The position numbers and the translations under genes are program-made. A DNA stretch of 64,000 bases, taken from assembly GCF_003058465.1 (NCBI RefSeq), contig NZ_CP028901.1:1-64000 (forward strand), read 5' to 3'. Every line of letters begins with the position of its first letter. The first letter of the stretch is position 1. The DNA is from Orrella marina (GTDB lineage Bacteria > Pseudomonadota > Gammaproteobacteria > Burkholderiales > Burkholderiaceae_B). This document shows, piece after piece, positions 1 to 7,322 of the stretch. Under the pieces are notes generated by a model. The model worked only from the letters and a program-made list of their open reading frames with translations, had not been told where the DNA came from and did not search any database.

Positions 1-1
1 A

Positions 2-136
2 ATTCTGCCCGATCGCATCGCTGATCGGGTGATCGCAGCGCTTGCGAGAAAGGACCCATCTGGGTGGGAGAAAACATGGCGCGAACACCCGGAGGTCTTC
101 GCCAAGCCCGAACTCAAGGAACCCTCCCATGCTTAG
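2..136 (+). CDS. C-terminal end of a protein that starts left of the window
   Basis: An open frame enters from the left edge and codes 44 residues before a TAG at 134-136. It has no start inside the window, so it would be missed by a search that needs one. The translation is charged and coding-like (ends in KPELKEPSHA) and its stop lies one base from the stop of the leftward gene at 138, a typical convergent arrangement. I do not recognise the family. It is probably an early phage gene because its neighbours are. Frame choice rests on lack of stops over only 44 codons. Confidence 0.45.
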   Translation: MLPDRIADRVIAALARKDPSGWEKTWREHPEVFAKPELKEPSHA

Positions 137-137
137 C

Positions 138-650
138 TCACCGTTTCCTGTTCGAAAGGTACGCAGAGTTCGAAGCACCATTCACTGGGGGTGCCGAAGG
201 TGTGGGCGCGAGGGAGTACTTCTGCTTGCATTCCGGGCAAGTGACGAGCCTCGAATTGCCTTGCAGTATGCCTTTCTTACCCAAGTTGTCCATGCAGGGC
301 TGGCACACATAGTGCGGTGGTTCGGATCCGCGGCAGTCTTCCCGCACCGAGAGCACGAAAGTGTTTTCGTGCAGTTTCTTCAGTTCATATCGCTCCCGTT
401 CGGACGCGCGGCGTTTCAGTTCAACAAGTTCATGGTGAAGCTGATGTGCTCTGTCTTCAGCATCGCGATGCGCGTTGGATATCGCCGTTTGTTTCTGGAG
501 CAACTCAAGGGACGCAATTTGCGCCTTGACGATTGTGTCATTCAGTTCCTGGGTCGCTGCGGCGATCTTCAGATCATCACGGGCCTTGATGGCCGCGGAT
601 ATGCCGAGTCGCGCGAAGTCCAGTGCTGCGAATGTCGATCCGATATCCAT
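138..650 (-). CDS. Phage protein with helical N-terminus and C-terminal zinc ribbon
   Basis: This 170-residue protein begins with about 95 residues of helical, probably coiled-coil sequence and ends with two CxxC pairs (CQPC near residue 118, CPEC near residue 138) that should bind zinc, followed by a proline-rich tail. The ATG at 650 is preceded by GAGG at a good distance. It is the last gene of a leftward operon (1051, 843, 650) transcribed away from the CII-type gene. Proteins with this layout are common cargo in prophages, but the function is unknown. Confidence 0.75.
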   Translation of the reverse strand: MDIGSTFAALDFARLGISAAIKARDDLKIAAATQELNDTIVKAQIASLELLQKQTAISNAHRDAEDRAHQLHHELVELKRRASERERYELKKLHENTFVLSVREDCRGSEPPHYVCQPCMDNLGKKGILQGNSRLVTCPECKQKYSLAPTPSAPPVNGASNSAYLSNRKR

Positions 651-702
651 CCTTTACCTCTTCATAGGTTGGTTGCCACGCCGACTGGTACCGATTTGGA
701 GC

Positions 703-843
703 TCAACCATGCGTGACCTGTATGCCCGGTTTGTCTTGTGGCTCATCCGTCCAGCGCTCGATCTTCACAAGCAGAGGACAGGTGACCGCGCCGTTATTGA
801 CGTGGTCTTGAAGGATTTGCGCAACAACGGTCGCCTTGGTCAA
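703..843 (-). CDS. Small phage protein, 46 residues, unknown
   Basis: A short leftward gene follows the stop of the 845 gene after one base, with a TTG start at 843; a longer frame back to 930 is open but would overlap the neighbour by more than 80 bases, so the TTG is preferred. The product (starts MTKATVVAQIL, ends GIQVTHG) has no recognised domain. Its tight coupling between two other leftward genes is the main support. Confidence 0.45.
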   Translation of the reverse strand: MTKATVVAQILQDHVNNGAVTCPLLVKIERWTDEPQDKPGIQVTHG

Positions 844-844
844 G

Positions 845-1051
845 CTATTCGCACTCTGACAGACGCGTCCGGGCGATGTCCTGTATCTCGCCCAAAGTGA
901 GATCCATGGCGGCTTCATTGGAACAATCAATCAACACAGTTGCGGACAACGTATGCCAGACATCACCGTCCTTGATATGTCTCTCCAGACGAACACAGAG
1001 CGGGCCATCTGGCTGGACAGTAATGCTGGTCATTGTCATTTCATTTTTCAC
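845..1051 (-). CDS. Small phage protein, 68 residues, unknown
   Basis: First gene of the leftward early operon. I chose the GTG at 1051 because an AAAGG ribosome site lies seven bases upstream; the frame is open back to 1183 but that would run over the palindromic promoter region. The protein reads as a small beta-rich polypeptide (VQPDGPLCVRLERHIKDGD) and no family is recognised. It is divergent from the CII-type gene at 1203. Confidence 0.5.
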   Translation of the reverse strand: MKNEMTMTSITVQPDGPLCVRLERHIKDGDVWHTLSATVLIDCSNEAAMDLTLGEIQDIARTRLSECE

Positions 1052-1122
1052 GGTCAATCCTTTTCGGAAAAGTTTAGTGAGTGGAATCTCTGAGCCTAAC
1101 CGATCTGGATTGGCCTCCCTTA

Positions 1123-1170
1123 TTGGGGTTGACCCCAAACCCAATGCTTTCACTGTAGGCCGTATCGGCC
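1123..1170. promoter_or_regulatory. Two operator-like palindromes between the divergent early operons
   Basis: A perfect 16-base palindrome, TTGGGGTTGACCCCAA, lies at 1123-1138, and a second inverted repeat, GGCCG-TAT-CGGCC, at 1158-1170. They sit in the 151-base gap between the leftward gene starting at 1051 and the rightward gene starting at 1203. This is where a lambdoid phage keeps its repressor operators. The cognate repressor is not in the window. Confidence 0.5.
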
Positions 1171-1202
1171 CACAAAACATCATCTGATTTCAGGGGTAGC
1201 GA

Positions 1203-1646
1203 ATGAGTCCTGCTGACGCCTTCTACCACACCGTCCACGACCATCCTGGGGGCGCAGAGTCCTTGGCGCCAAGGATGGGAATGAGCTCGGCCATCCTTCG
1301 AAACAAGGCAGATCCAAAGAAGGACTGCAACAAGCCATTGTTGGCCGATGTGGACAAGGTCATGGGCCTGACCGGTGATTACCGGATCCTTCAGGCTCTG
1401 GCGCACAAGCACGGGTTCCTCCTGGTCAAGGCACCGGAGTCATGTGTCATTGAGACCGACATGACAGTGCTCGAGCACATGGCGAGTCTCATGATGGCTC
1501 AGGGCCGCTTTGCACAAGAGATTCACACGGCCCTCGCAGATGGTGGTCTGACCGATGAGGAGATGAAAAGCATCGAGTTGGTTGGTCAGGATTTCATGAC
1601 TGAGGTGCTGGAGATCCAGCAACGCCTGAGAGGGATGGTGGGATGA
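1203..1646 (+). CDS. Phage regulatory protein, CII / CP76 family
   Basis: This 147-residue protein matches my knowledge of the phage CP76/CII-type regulators (often annotated as phage regulatory CII family): an N-terminal helix-turn-helix region with the HPGGAESLAPRMGMS stretch near residues 13-27, followed by helices ending in a four-helix-like region. Such proteins bind DNA and help choose between lysis and lysogeny. It is the first gene of the rightward early operon and overlaps the next gene by four bases. The preceding 151 bases contain two palindromes. No CI or Cro is visible, so its partner lies left of the window. Confidence 0.75.
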   Translation: MSPADAFYHTVHDHPGGAESLAPRMGMSSAILRNKADPKKDCNKPLLADVDKVMGLTGDYRILQALAHKHGFLLVKAPESCVIETDMTVLEHMASLMMAQGRFAQEIHTALADGGLTDEEMKSIELVGQDFMTEVLEIQQRLRGMVG

Positions 1647-2128
1647 GCGGACTGATGAGGCGATCGCCAATGAACGGCTCGTTTCGGCGAGAGAAGAAGG
1701 GGCCAGGTCTGGCGCAACGTGTGGCCCTGATTGTCGGTACCGCCCCCACGCACTTGCGTGGCAAGGAATCAGTTTATCGATCAGAGCAGCAGCGTCGTCG
1801 CATTGCAATGCTGCCTTGCATCAATTGCGGTATCCACGGGCTGTCCCAGGCAGCACACCTGAATCTGTCTGCACTGGGCAAGGGGATGGGGTTGAAGTCT
1901 TCGGACGCCCTGTTAGTGCCGCTGTGTAAAGCTGACTACAACAACAAAGGATGTCACCACATGCTCGACCAGTCGGGGGCGATGACCAAAGCGCATTCCA
2001 GACGGGTTCAGTTGCGTTGGATCCGAGAGACCCGTGATCTGCTAATCAAGCGTGACCAGTGGCCAGATGCGGCAGAAGCGGACTACCAGGCGCTGGTCAC
2101 CCCGTACCTTGAGAGGATGAGCACGTGA
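1643..2128 (+). CDS. Phage HNH-like nuclease domain protein (DUF1364/Ref-like)
   Basis: The 161-residue product has CINC near residue 59, AAHLNLSALGKGMGLKSSDA after it, and GCHHMLDQ near residue 103, the spacing of a treble-clef HNH-type nuclease as in DUF1364 and the RecA-dependent nuclease Ref. Known members are phage recombination or DNA-processing enzymes. It starts on an ATGA overlap with the CII-type gene and ends in an ATGA-like overlap with the next gene, so the three are co-translated. The exact substrate cannot be told from sequence. Confidence 0.65.
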   Translation: MSGLMRRSPMNGSFRREKKGPGLAQRVALIVGTAPTHLRGKESVYRSEQQRRRIAMLPCINCGIHGLSQAAHLNLSALGKGMGLKSSDALLVPLCKADYNNKGCHHMLDQSGAMTKAHSRRVQLRWIRETRDLLIKRDQWPDAAEADYQALVTPYLERMST

Positions 2129-2439
2129 AGATCTACATCTCCGGCCCGATGACGGGCATGCCGGATCTGAATTTTCCAGCCTTCAACCGCGCCGCAGAGC
2201 AGCTGCGCGCTGCAGGACATGACGTGGTCAACCCAGTAGAGGTCAATGACGGTCACTCATCCGAGTGGGCTGACTGCATGCGAAATGATATTCGCGCCTT
2301 GATGGACTGCGACACGGTCGCACTTCTGCCTGGATGGCATGACTCCAGAGGCGCAACGCTGGAAAGACATATTGCACAAGAGCTTGGAATGACGATCCTC
2401 GAAGTCGAGGATCTCCTGCTTGCGTCGACTGAACAGTAA
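2125..2439 (+). CDS. DUF4406 protein, nucleoside deoxyribosyltransferase-like
   Basis: A 104-residue protein that begins MKIYISGPMTGMPDLN and contains FNRAAEQLRAAGHDVVNP and the late motif LPGWHDSRGATLE. This is the DUF4406 family, a compact relative of nucleoside 2-deoxyribosyltransferases found in many phage early regions. A role in nucleotide salvage or base modification is inferred by the fold only. It overlaps the previous gene by four bases. Confidence 0.8.
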   Translation: MKIYISGPMTGMPDLNFPAFNRAAEQLRAAGHDVVNPVEVNDGHSSEWADCMRNDIRALMDCDTVALLPGWHDSRGATLERHIAQELGMTILEVEDLLLASTEQ

Positions 2440-2458
2440 CTTGAAAGGGACATCCATC

Positions 2459-3310
2459 ATGACGACAAGATCTACCAAGAGCATGCCATGGTTTCGCATG
2501 TGGAACGAAGGGGTTGATGACGAGAAGCTTCGCTTGCTCGCATTCGAGGATCGGTGGCACTTCGTAGCGCTTTTGTGCTGCAAGAGCCAAGGCGTCATTC
2601 CGGACGTCGATACGCCCACTGACAATCTCACCCGGCGAAAGGTTGCAGTGAAGCTTGGCCTGGAGATGCGGGCGTTTGAGGAAGCCATGCGCCGGATCTC
2701 CGAGGTCGGGCTCATCGATGCCGAAACCCTCCAGCCACTTGCGTGGGAAAAGCGCCAGGCCCGATCAGATGCCGATCCCACCGCAGCAGAAAGAAAGCGG
2801 CGTCAGCGTCAGAAAGAGGCTGCAGAACCAAAAGACAGAGACATGTCACGCGAAAGTCACGCACATGTCACGCGTGACGCATCTGTGACATACACCGTGA
2901 CGTCACGCAAGAGTCACGCATCTGTCACGCCCCTAGAGGTAGAGGAAGATAAAGAGAAAGAATATTCCGTACCTATCGGTACGGGCGGCGAGCCGCCAGA
3001 TTGCGCACCGGACGAAATGACCAAGGAACAGCTCTGGGCTGCAAGCAAGTCCATGCTGGAAGCCGCAGGCATGAAGAAGGCCCAGTGCGGTGCTTTCGTG
3101 GGGGCGCTCGTCAAAAAGTACGGTGAGGACGCAACCAAAGCTGCCTTGTCTGCAGCCTTGCTTGAGCAACCTGCAGACCCTGCCAGCTACCTGACTGCCG
3201 CTTGCCAGCATGCAGCCGGACAGCGACGCCATGAGCCTGTGAACAAGCAGCAGGCGCTTGAACAGCGCAACCGCGAGGTTGCCATGAAACTGGCTGCGAG
3301 GGCTGCGTGA
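2459..3310 (+). CDS. Phage replication initiator, lambda O-like
   Basis: The 283-residue protein starts at the ATG at 2459, after GAAAGGGA; an upstream in-frame start at 2420 would overlap DUF4406. Residues 1-90 look like a winged-helix DNA-binding domain of the phage O / DnaD type. Residues about 105-170 form a low-complexity, basic-to-acidic linker whose codons carry the iterons. Residues 185-270 form a helical C-terminal domain that should contact the helicase loader. Origin iterons inside the O gene are the lambda arrangement. The gene ends on a TGATG overlap with the next one, a likely partner in replication. Confidence 0.75.
   Translation: MTTRSTKSMPWFRMWNEGVDDEKLRLLAFEDRWHFVALLCCKSQGVIPDVDTPTDNLTRRKVAVKLGLEMRAFEEAMRRISEVGLIDAETLQPLAWEKRQARSDADPTAAERKRRQRQKEAAEPKDRDMSRESHAHVTRDASVTYTVTSRKSHASVTPLEVEEDKEKEYSVPIGTGGEPPDCAPDEMTKEQLWAASKSMLEAAGMKKAQCGAFVGALVKKYGEDATKAALSAALLEQPADPASYLTAACQHAAGQRRHEPVNKQQALEQRNREVAMKLAARAA
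2845..2930. repeat. Iterons of the phage replication origin inside the O-like gene
   Basis: The heptamer GTCACGC occurs six times in the same orientation at 2845, 2856, 2867, 2902, 2913 and 2924: two triplets, each with an exact 11-base period. An inverted copy is at 2872-2878 and a CGTGACGTCACG palindrome at 2896-2907. A purine-rich, AT-leaning stretch follows at 2936-2969 and would suit a DNA unwinding element. The 11-base period is not a codon multiple, so the pattern is a DNA-level constraint. By analogy with lambda ori, the encoding protein binds here. Confidence 0.75.
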
Positions 3311-3960
3311 TGATCGACCGAGACCGTCAGGACTTTTTCGTTCTGCTTGCTGATGTACATGCGTTCTACAACCGGGATCTGTCGGAGTTCTCTGGCGAGA
3401 TCTGGTGGAATGCGCTTAGACCATTCGACTTCCCTGCGGTGCGTGAGGCTTTCTCCAGGCATTGCGTGAACCCGGATTCCGGACAGTTTTCGCCCAAACC
3501 GGCCGATATCGTGCGCATGCTGGGCGGATCGACACAGGACTCAGCATTGGTCGCCTGGTCGAAGGTTGATCGCGCCGTGCGCCTGGTTGGAACCTACCGC
3601 AGTGTTGTCTTTGATGACGCGCTCACGCACCGGGTTATTCACGACATGGGTGGTTGGTTGATGCTGGCCAGGAAAACGGAGTCCGAGTGGCCATTCATTG
3701 CCAAGGAGTTCGAGAACCGGTACCGAGGCTACCGGATCCGCAGCGAGTCACCCCCATACCCACCGAAGCTCGTTGGCGAGTCCGAAGCGCAGAACCTGCT
3801 CAACGGTCAGCCTGTTGAGGAGCCTGTGTTGATCGGGAATTCAGCCAAAGCACTCGCCGTTCTTGCTGGCGGTACCGACGACAGATTGCTCGAGTTCATC
3901 TCTGCATCGGCAATCGGTCAGGAGCTTCTGCCTCCGGTCCAGTCACGGATCGCAGCATGA
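3310..3960 (+). CDS. Conserved phage protein, probable replication partner (DUF6475-like)
   Basis: A 216-residue protein starting at the ATG at 3310 (a GTG one codon earlier is possible), overlapping the O-like stop. The DFFVLLADVHAFYNRDLSEF opening and the FDDALTHRVIHDMGG core recall the DUF6475 phage family. Its place right after the O-like gene is the place of a helicase loader or replication accessory protein in other lambdoid phages. No ATPase motif is visible, so a lambda P or DnaC role is only inference from position. Confidence 0.6.
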   Translation: MIDRDRQDFFVLLADVHAFYNRDLSEFSGEIWWNALRPFDFPAVREAFSRHCVNPDSGQFSPKPADIVRMLGGSTQDSALVAWSKVDRAVRLVGTYRSVVFDDALTHRVIHDMGGWLMLARKTESEWPFIAKEFENRYRGYRIRSESPPYPPKLVGESEAQNLLNGQPVEEPVLIGNSAKALAVLAGGTDDRLLEFISASAIGQELLPPVQSRIAA

Positions 3961-4154
3961 CGGTGCAATGCGTGAAATGTGAGAGCTTCAGCCTGCGCAG
4001 AGCAGGGAAGATTGCGCGTTACGGGTTTGGGCACTGCATCCATGATATCCCCGCCCGTAGCAAGAGTGCCGACTACCCCAGGATCTGCTCCAAACATGTC
4101 GCGGTTGATATGGAAACAGAGAGAAAGCGTATCGCATGGATCACGAAGAGATAA
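3957..4154 (+). CDS. Small cysteine-rich phage protein
   Basis: A 65-residue protein with CVKC near residue 5 and further cysteines in HCIHD and ICSKH, which may form a small zinc knuckle. It overlaps the preceding stop by four bases (ATGA) and runs 19 bases into the RusA gene. Function unknown; small zinc proteins at this place are frequent in phage replication operons. Confidence 0.65.
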   Translation: MTVQCVKCESFSLRRAGKIARYGFGHCIHDIPARSKSADYPRICSKHVAVDMETERKRIAWITKR

Positions 4155-4516
4155 ACAGAATCACCATCATTTTGCCCTGGCCAGACTCCCGGCTCATGCC
4201 AAACCGAAAGAACGGACGGCACTGGGGAACGACTCAAGCTCTGAAGGTAAAGGCGAAGCGGGAGGGGTACTTTTCAGCACTCGCAGCAATGAATGGCCGG
4301 CCTTTGGAGATTAGTGAGCGGGTACACGTGAGGGTGACCTTCGTGGCACCAGACAGAAGGGCGCGTGACCTGGATAACTTGCTGGCGTGCATCAAGCCAC
4401 AGTTGGACGGCATTGCCAAGGCAGTGGGCGTCGATGACAAGTTATTCCGGCCCATCACCATTGATGATGCTGTTGACACGAAGGGTGAAGGATTCATGAT
4501 CGTGGAGATTGGATGA
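4136..4516 (+). CDS. rusA: RusA-family Holliday junction resolvase
   Basis: The 126-residue product has the RusA signature: LPWPDSRLMPNRKNGRHW at the N-terminus and the acidic catalytic stretch RDLDNLLACIKPQLDGI followed by GVDDK (residues about 82-110). In the family two or three aspartates there bind Mg2+ and cut four-way junctions. It would resolve recombination or replication intermediates before packaging. The gene starts inside its upstream neighbour and ends in a four-base overlap with the next gene. Confidence 0.9.
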   Translation: MDHEEINRITIILPWPDSRLMPNRKNGRHWGTTQALKVKAKREGYFSALAAMNGRPLEISERVHVRVTFVAPDRRARDLDNLLACIKPQLDGIAKAVGVDDKLFRPITIDDAVDTKGEGFMIVEIG

Positions 4517-4698
4517 GAGAGATTCCCCGCTGGATGATGCGCGATCCATTCGAAGCCTACGCCCGCATAGAGGAGATGGAGCAGCGCCAGACTCAATCAG
4601 AGGCACGACAGAAGGCCAGCAGAGAGGGGCTGCAGGATTTGTTCGACACCGAGACGCAACAGGAGGTCTGTGATGGACATGGTCGCAAGCGAGATTGA
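4513..4698 (+). CDS. Small charged phage protein, 61 residues
   Basis: A short gene coupled to rusA by an ATGA overlap. The product (MREIPRWMMRDPFEAY at its start, then a Gln/Glu/Arg-rich helix) has no recognised domain. It contains the ribosome site AGGAGG at 4661-4666 that serves the next gene, whose start lies within it. Confidence 0.6.
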   Translation: MREIPRWMMRDPFEAYARIEEMEQRQTQSEARQKASREGLQDLFDTETQQEVCDGHGRKRD

Positions 4699-5119
4699 AA
4701 ACTGGATCGCCTGGTGCTGGGATGGTGAGGATCCAGCTCCTCAGTCACCAGGACGCTGCTACTCAGCTGAGGGGCGCTACATTCCTCCAGCTACGCTGGA
4801 TGACGAGGACCGATTGCCAAGGCGAATCATTTGTCACCAACGTGCCAAGCGTGTTCAGGAAGTGTTTGACAGACTGGAGTTGCTGACCCGACAGGTAATC
4901 CGGTTTGAGTACACCCAGCGATCGATGTACGACATATGGGAACAGCAGAAGGAGATCGGATCTGATGGTGATTTGCGCAAGGTCTGGGTCTGCATCGACA
5001 ACAATCGCCGGATGAAGGCGCGACTGCATCTTGGCATCAGCCGGGAGCAATACCGCGAGCACGTTGAAACATTCAAGGAGTCGGTCAGGGAGGCATTCGA
5101 CTGTGAAGTATGCGCGTGA
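4673..5119 (+). CDS. Possible late-gene antiterminator-type protein
   Basis: The 148-residue product begins at the ATG at 4673, six bases after a perfect AGGAGG. The C-terminal part (LHLGISREQYREHVETFKES, about residues 118-137) resembles a sigma-like helix-turn-helix, and the N-terminal half (NWIAWCWDGEDP) recalls small Q-like proteins that sit at the end of early operons in related phages. Position just before the late region fits a late activator. This identification is tentative; no zinc motif of classical lambda Q is seen. Confidence 0.45.
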   Translation: MDMVASEIENWIAWCWDGEDPAPQSPGRCYSAEGRYIPPATLDDEDRLPRRIICHQRAKRVQEVFDRLELLTRQVIRFEYTQRSMYDIWEQQKEIGSDGDLRKVWVCIDNNRRMKARLHLGISREQYREHVETFKESVREAFDCEVCA

Positions 5120-5339
5120 GGTGATCGACTTGATGGCAGCTTACCCAGGCAGGAGGTTCAAGATCAGGCAGATCGTGAACCATGCGGCGCCCTGGGCCAC
5201 ACCAAGGCAGAGACAGTCTATTCGAGAGGGGGTCAGACGAGTGGTCCTGTCTCTTGAGGAGAATGGGCAGGTGTGCAGCACACGCAGTCAGGTTTGCAAT
5301 GGAGGCGATGCTGAGTACTGGTGGAAACCGCAACATTAA
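5103..5339 (+). CDS. Small winged-helix-like phage protein
   Basis: A 78-residue protein starting at the GTG at 5103, inside the last 17 bases of the previous gene. The MKYAREVIDLMAAYPGRRFK opening followed by IRQIV and RRVVLSLEENGQV looks like a winged helix with a C-terminal beta wing. This family is common in Bordetella and Burkholderia phages at the end of the early operon. Role unknown, DNA binding likely. Confidence 0.65.
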   Translation: MKYAREVIDLMAAYPGRRFKIRQIVNHAAPWATPRQRQSIREGVRRVVLSLEENGQVCSTRSQVCNGGDAEYWWKPQH

Positions 5340-5403
5340 GTTCTGGCAAACCGCAACGCAAACCGCGACAATATCGGCAGAGAGCTTGCGTCTTGAGAAA
5401 ACG

Positions 5404-5428
5404 AACCCCGCCACAGTGCGGGGTTTTT
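5404..5428 (+). terminator. Rho-independent terminator of the early operon
   Basis: Stem CCCCGC (5406-5411), loop CACAGT, stem GCGGGG (5418-5423) and then TTTTT. It lies 64 bases after the end of the early operon and would be a natural target for antitermination. Confidence 0.85.
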
Positions 5429-5443
5429 GCTTTGGTGGATCAC

Positions 5444-5638
5444 ATGAATGAGAGACATGAGGACCTTGGTCGCATCATTGATGACATCGATAGTCTGGCG
5501 CATGCGCTCACGATTCCACTTCCACCTGAGATGCATATCGTTGCGCTTCGCGACGCGCTCCCTGCAAAGGTCTCGGCCCTGAAGGCCGCGTTCGTTGGCA
5601 TCGCTGGCTATGACCCCTGGTCTACATTGCCGAGATGA
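5444..5638 (+). CDS. Small phage protein, 64 residues
   Basis: The ATG at 5444 directly follows the early terminator, with GGTGG as a possible ribosome site. The product (MNERHEDLGRIIDDIDSLAH...) is helical and acidic and has no recognised family. It stops five bases before the start of the next small gene. The longer open frame upstream crosses the terminator and is not used. Confidence 0.5.
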   Translation: MNERHEDLGRIIDDIDSLAHALTIPLPPEMHIVALRDALPAKVSALKAAFVGIAGYDPWSTLPR

Positions 5639-5642
5639 TGTC

Positions 5643-5867
5643 ATGAAGGTCAGGACCGTCACACAGAACCGCGATGTGCACACTGCAACGGTCGAAGAGC
5701 GTGAAGCTCTTCGGATCATCGCAGACCGAGTGGCGAGTGAGGCAGGCGTCTGCCTGGGGCAGGATGGCGTGTCATACAGAGCATGGTTCACGACTCGCGA
5801 CACCAGCACGGGCGTTCAGCGCATGGTGGAGGTTGAGATCATCAGGGATCGCTGTTTTCAACCCTGA
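5643..5867 (+). CDS. Small phage protein, 74 residues
   Basis: A 74-residue product starting at the ATG at 5643. It appears as one helix followed by beta strands (VSYRAWFTTRDTST). No family is recognised. It closes the early side of the genome; a 178-base gap with DnaA boxes follows. Confidence 0.5.
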   Translation: MKVRTVTQNRDVHTATVEEREALRIIADRVASEAGVCLGQDGVSYRAWFTTRDTSTGVQRMVEVEIIRDRCFQP

Positions 5868-5895
5868 CCGCCGGCCTTGTCGAGGTCTGGTTGCC

Positions 5896-5925
5896 TGTGG
5901 ATAAGTTATCCACATGTTGTCCACA
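5896..5925. promoter_or_regulatory. Cluster of three DnaA boxes
   Basis: TGTGGATAA (5896-5904) and TTATCCACA (5906-5914) form a perfect palindrome of two consensus DnaA boxes around one G. TTGTCCACA (5917-5925) is a third box. A GGGGCCCC palindrome (5931-5938) and a GGGGTTCGAACCCC palindrome (5961-5974) follow in the same 178-base gap between early and late genes. This gap is also the expected place of the packaging (cos) site, which I could not pin down. Confidence 0.7.
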
Positions 5926-6045
5926 GGTCGGGGGCCCCTTGTATTTCTATTGAAATAAGGGGGGTTCGAACCCCAAACGCTCGCTAGTCACGAGATTTCT
6001 CTAGGGGGTAATAATAATATTCGCCACGGCGGGGGAGGCTGCGAC

Positions 6046-6834
6046 ATGCGCATTCGAGTGAGGTCGGACCTTCAGAAAATTCCGTCAGAGATCACCAAGT
6101 TTGAGCGTCAGGTGCCATACGCCACATCAGTGGCGCTGAACCGGACAGCCGACGAGATCAAGCGCTCGATCATTGACCAGATGCCCAGGGTGTTTGACCG
6201 GCCCACGCCGTACACCCTCAGGTCTTTGCGGATCGACTACGCACGCAAAAGCGACTTGAAGGCGCATGTCACGTTTCGAGACGCAGCAGGCAAAGGCACA
6301 TCTGCTGATAAATACCTCAGCCCTCAGGTGTATGGAGGAGGGCGATCACAAAAGCGCTCCGAGCGAGCATTCGAAGGCGTGGGTGTTCTCAAGGGTTACC
6401 TTGTGCTAGGTGGTGCCGCTAGGCTGGACGCCTACGGAAACCACTCGCGCGGGCAAGTTATCCAGCTGCTGTCCTACTTCCAGGCGTTTGGGGAGCAAGG
6501 CTATCGCGCCAACGCTACCGAGAAGAGCATCGCCAGACTGGCCAAGATATCGGGCGGCAAGAAGAAGGGCTATAAGAAAATCAACGGTGTGGTGTATTTC
6601 ATCAGTCGCGGCAAGGGTTCGATGTCGGGTAATCGCGAGCAGGCGCTACCTGCCGGGATCTGGCAGAAGAAGGGAACGCACGGCGTGGATGTGAGTCCGG
6701 TGCTCCTGTCTGTCGATGCACCGCAATACACCCAGAGATTGCCGTTTTACGAGACGGCACAGGAAGTGTTCGGGGAACGGTTCGAGGACAACTTTGCGTC
6801 TGCACTGGATGCGGCGCTGGCGAGTGCACGATGA
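6046..6834 (+). CDS. Conserved phage structural protein (tail-completion type)
   Basis: The 262-residue protein has the conserved core MPRVFDRPTPYTLRSLR (about residues 45-62), a pattern I know from phage proteins annotated as structural or minor tail proteins in many Proteobacterial phages. Here it is the first late gene, just before the terminase small subunit, to which it is joined by an ATGA overlap. Whether it belongs to the neck or the tail cannot be told from sequence. Confidence 0.6.
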   Translation: MRIRVRSDLQKIPSEITKFERQVPYATSVALNRTADEIKRSIIDQMPRVFDRPTPYTLRSLRIDYARKSDLKAHVTFRDAAGKGTSADKYLSPQVYGGGRSQKRSERAFEGVGVLKGYLVLGGAARLDAYGNHSRGQVIQLLSYFQAFGEQGYRANATEKSIARLAKISGGKKKGYKKINGVVYFISRGKGSMSGNREQALPAGIWQKKGTHGVDVSPVLLSVDAPQYTQRLPFYETAQEVFGERFEDNFASALDAALASAR

Positions 6835-7322
6835 TTGTTGATCTGGATGCCAAAGGGACTCAGGCCAAGTTCGCGCAGCTGGTTGGGATTACCCAGCCTG
6901 CGGTCAGCGGACTGATTGCCAGGGGAGTTCTGGTTGCCAACGACAACATCGGTAACTGGCTGCTGTCGTACTGCGGGAACCTGCGGGGAACCGCAGCAGG
7001 GCGTCTCGGAACCAGTGACCTGGACCTGACAGAAGAGCGCGCCAGACTGGCCGCTGCCCAGGCAGACAAGCTCGAGCTTGAGCTTGCGGTCACCCGGGCA
7101 GAGCTCGCACCGGTTGCCACGATTGAAAGTGTGCTGGTTCGGGCTGGAGGAAAGGTTGGCGCCATCCTGGATGCTGTGCCTCAAACACTCAAGCGACGTT
7201 TGCCGCATCTGACCAGTTCGGATCTCGAGCAGATCCAGACCGAGATTGCGAAGGCAAGAAATGCCGTCGCCGGACTCTCACTCGAGGACATTGAGGAGGA
7301 TGACTCAGAAGAGGTAGATTGA
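6831..7322 (+). CDS. terS: Terminase small subunit, Nu1-like
   Basis: The 163-residue protein opens with a winged-helix segment (AKFAQLVGITQPAVSGLIARGVL, DNA-recognition helix about residues 13-33) and continues into a long helical region (EERARLAAAQADKLELELAV), the layout of lambda Nu1. It recognises cos and recruits the large subunit to start packaging. It is coupled upstream by ATGA and downstream by TGATG to the large subunit. Confidence 0.85.
   Translation: MIVDLDAKGTQAKFAQLVGITQPAVSGLIARGVLVANDNIGNWLLSYCGNLRGTAAGRLGTSDLDLTEERARLAAAQADKLELELAVTRAELAPVATIESVLVRAGGKVGAILDAVPQTLKRRLPHLTSSDLEQIQTEIAKARNAVAGLSLEDIEEDDSEEVD

Noticed and set aside
5961..5974. GGGGTTCGAACCCC resembles a tRNA T-arm
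   Set aside because: It is a plain palindrome with no acceptor strand, CCA or anticodon arm around it, so it is not a tRNA or tRNA fragment.
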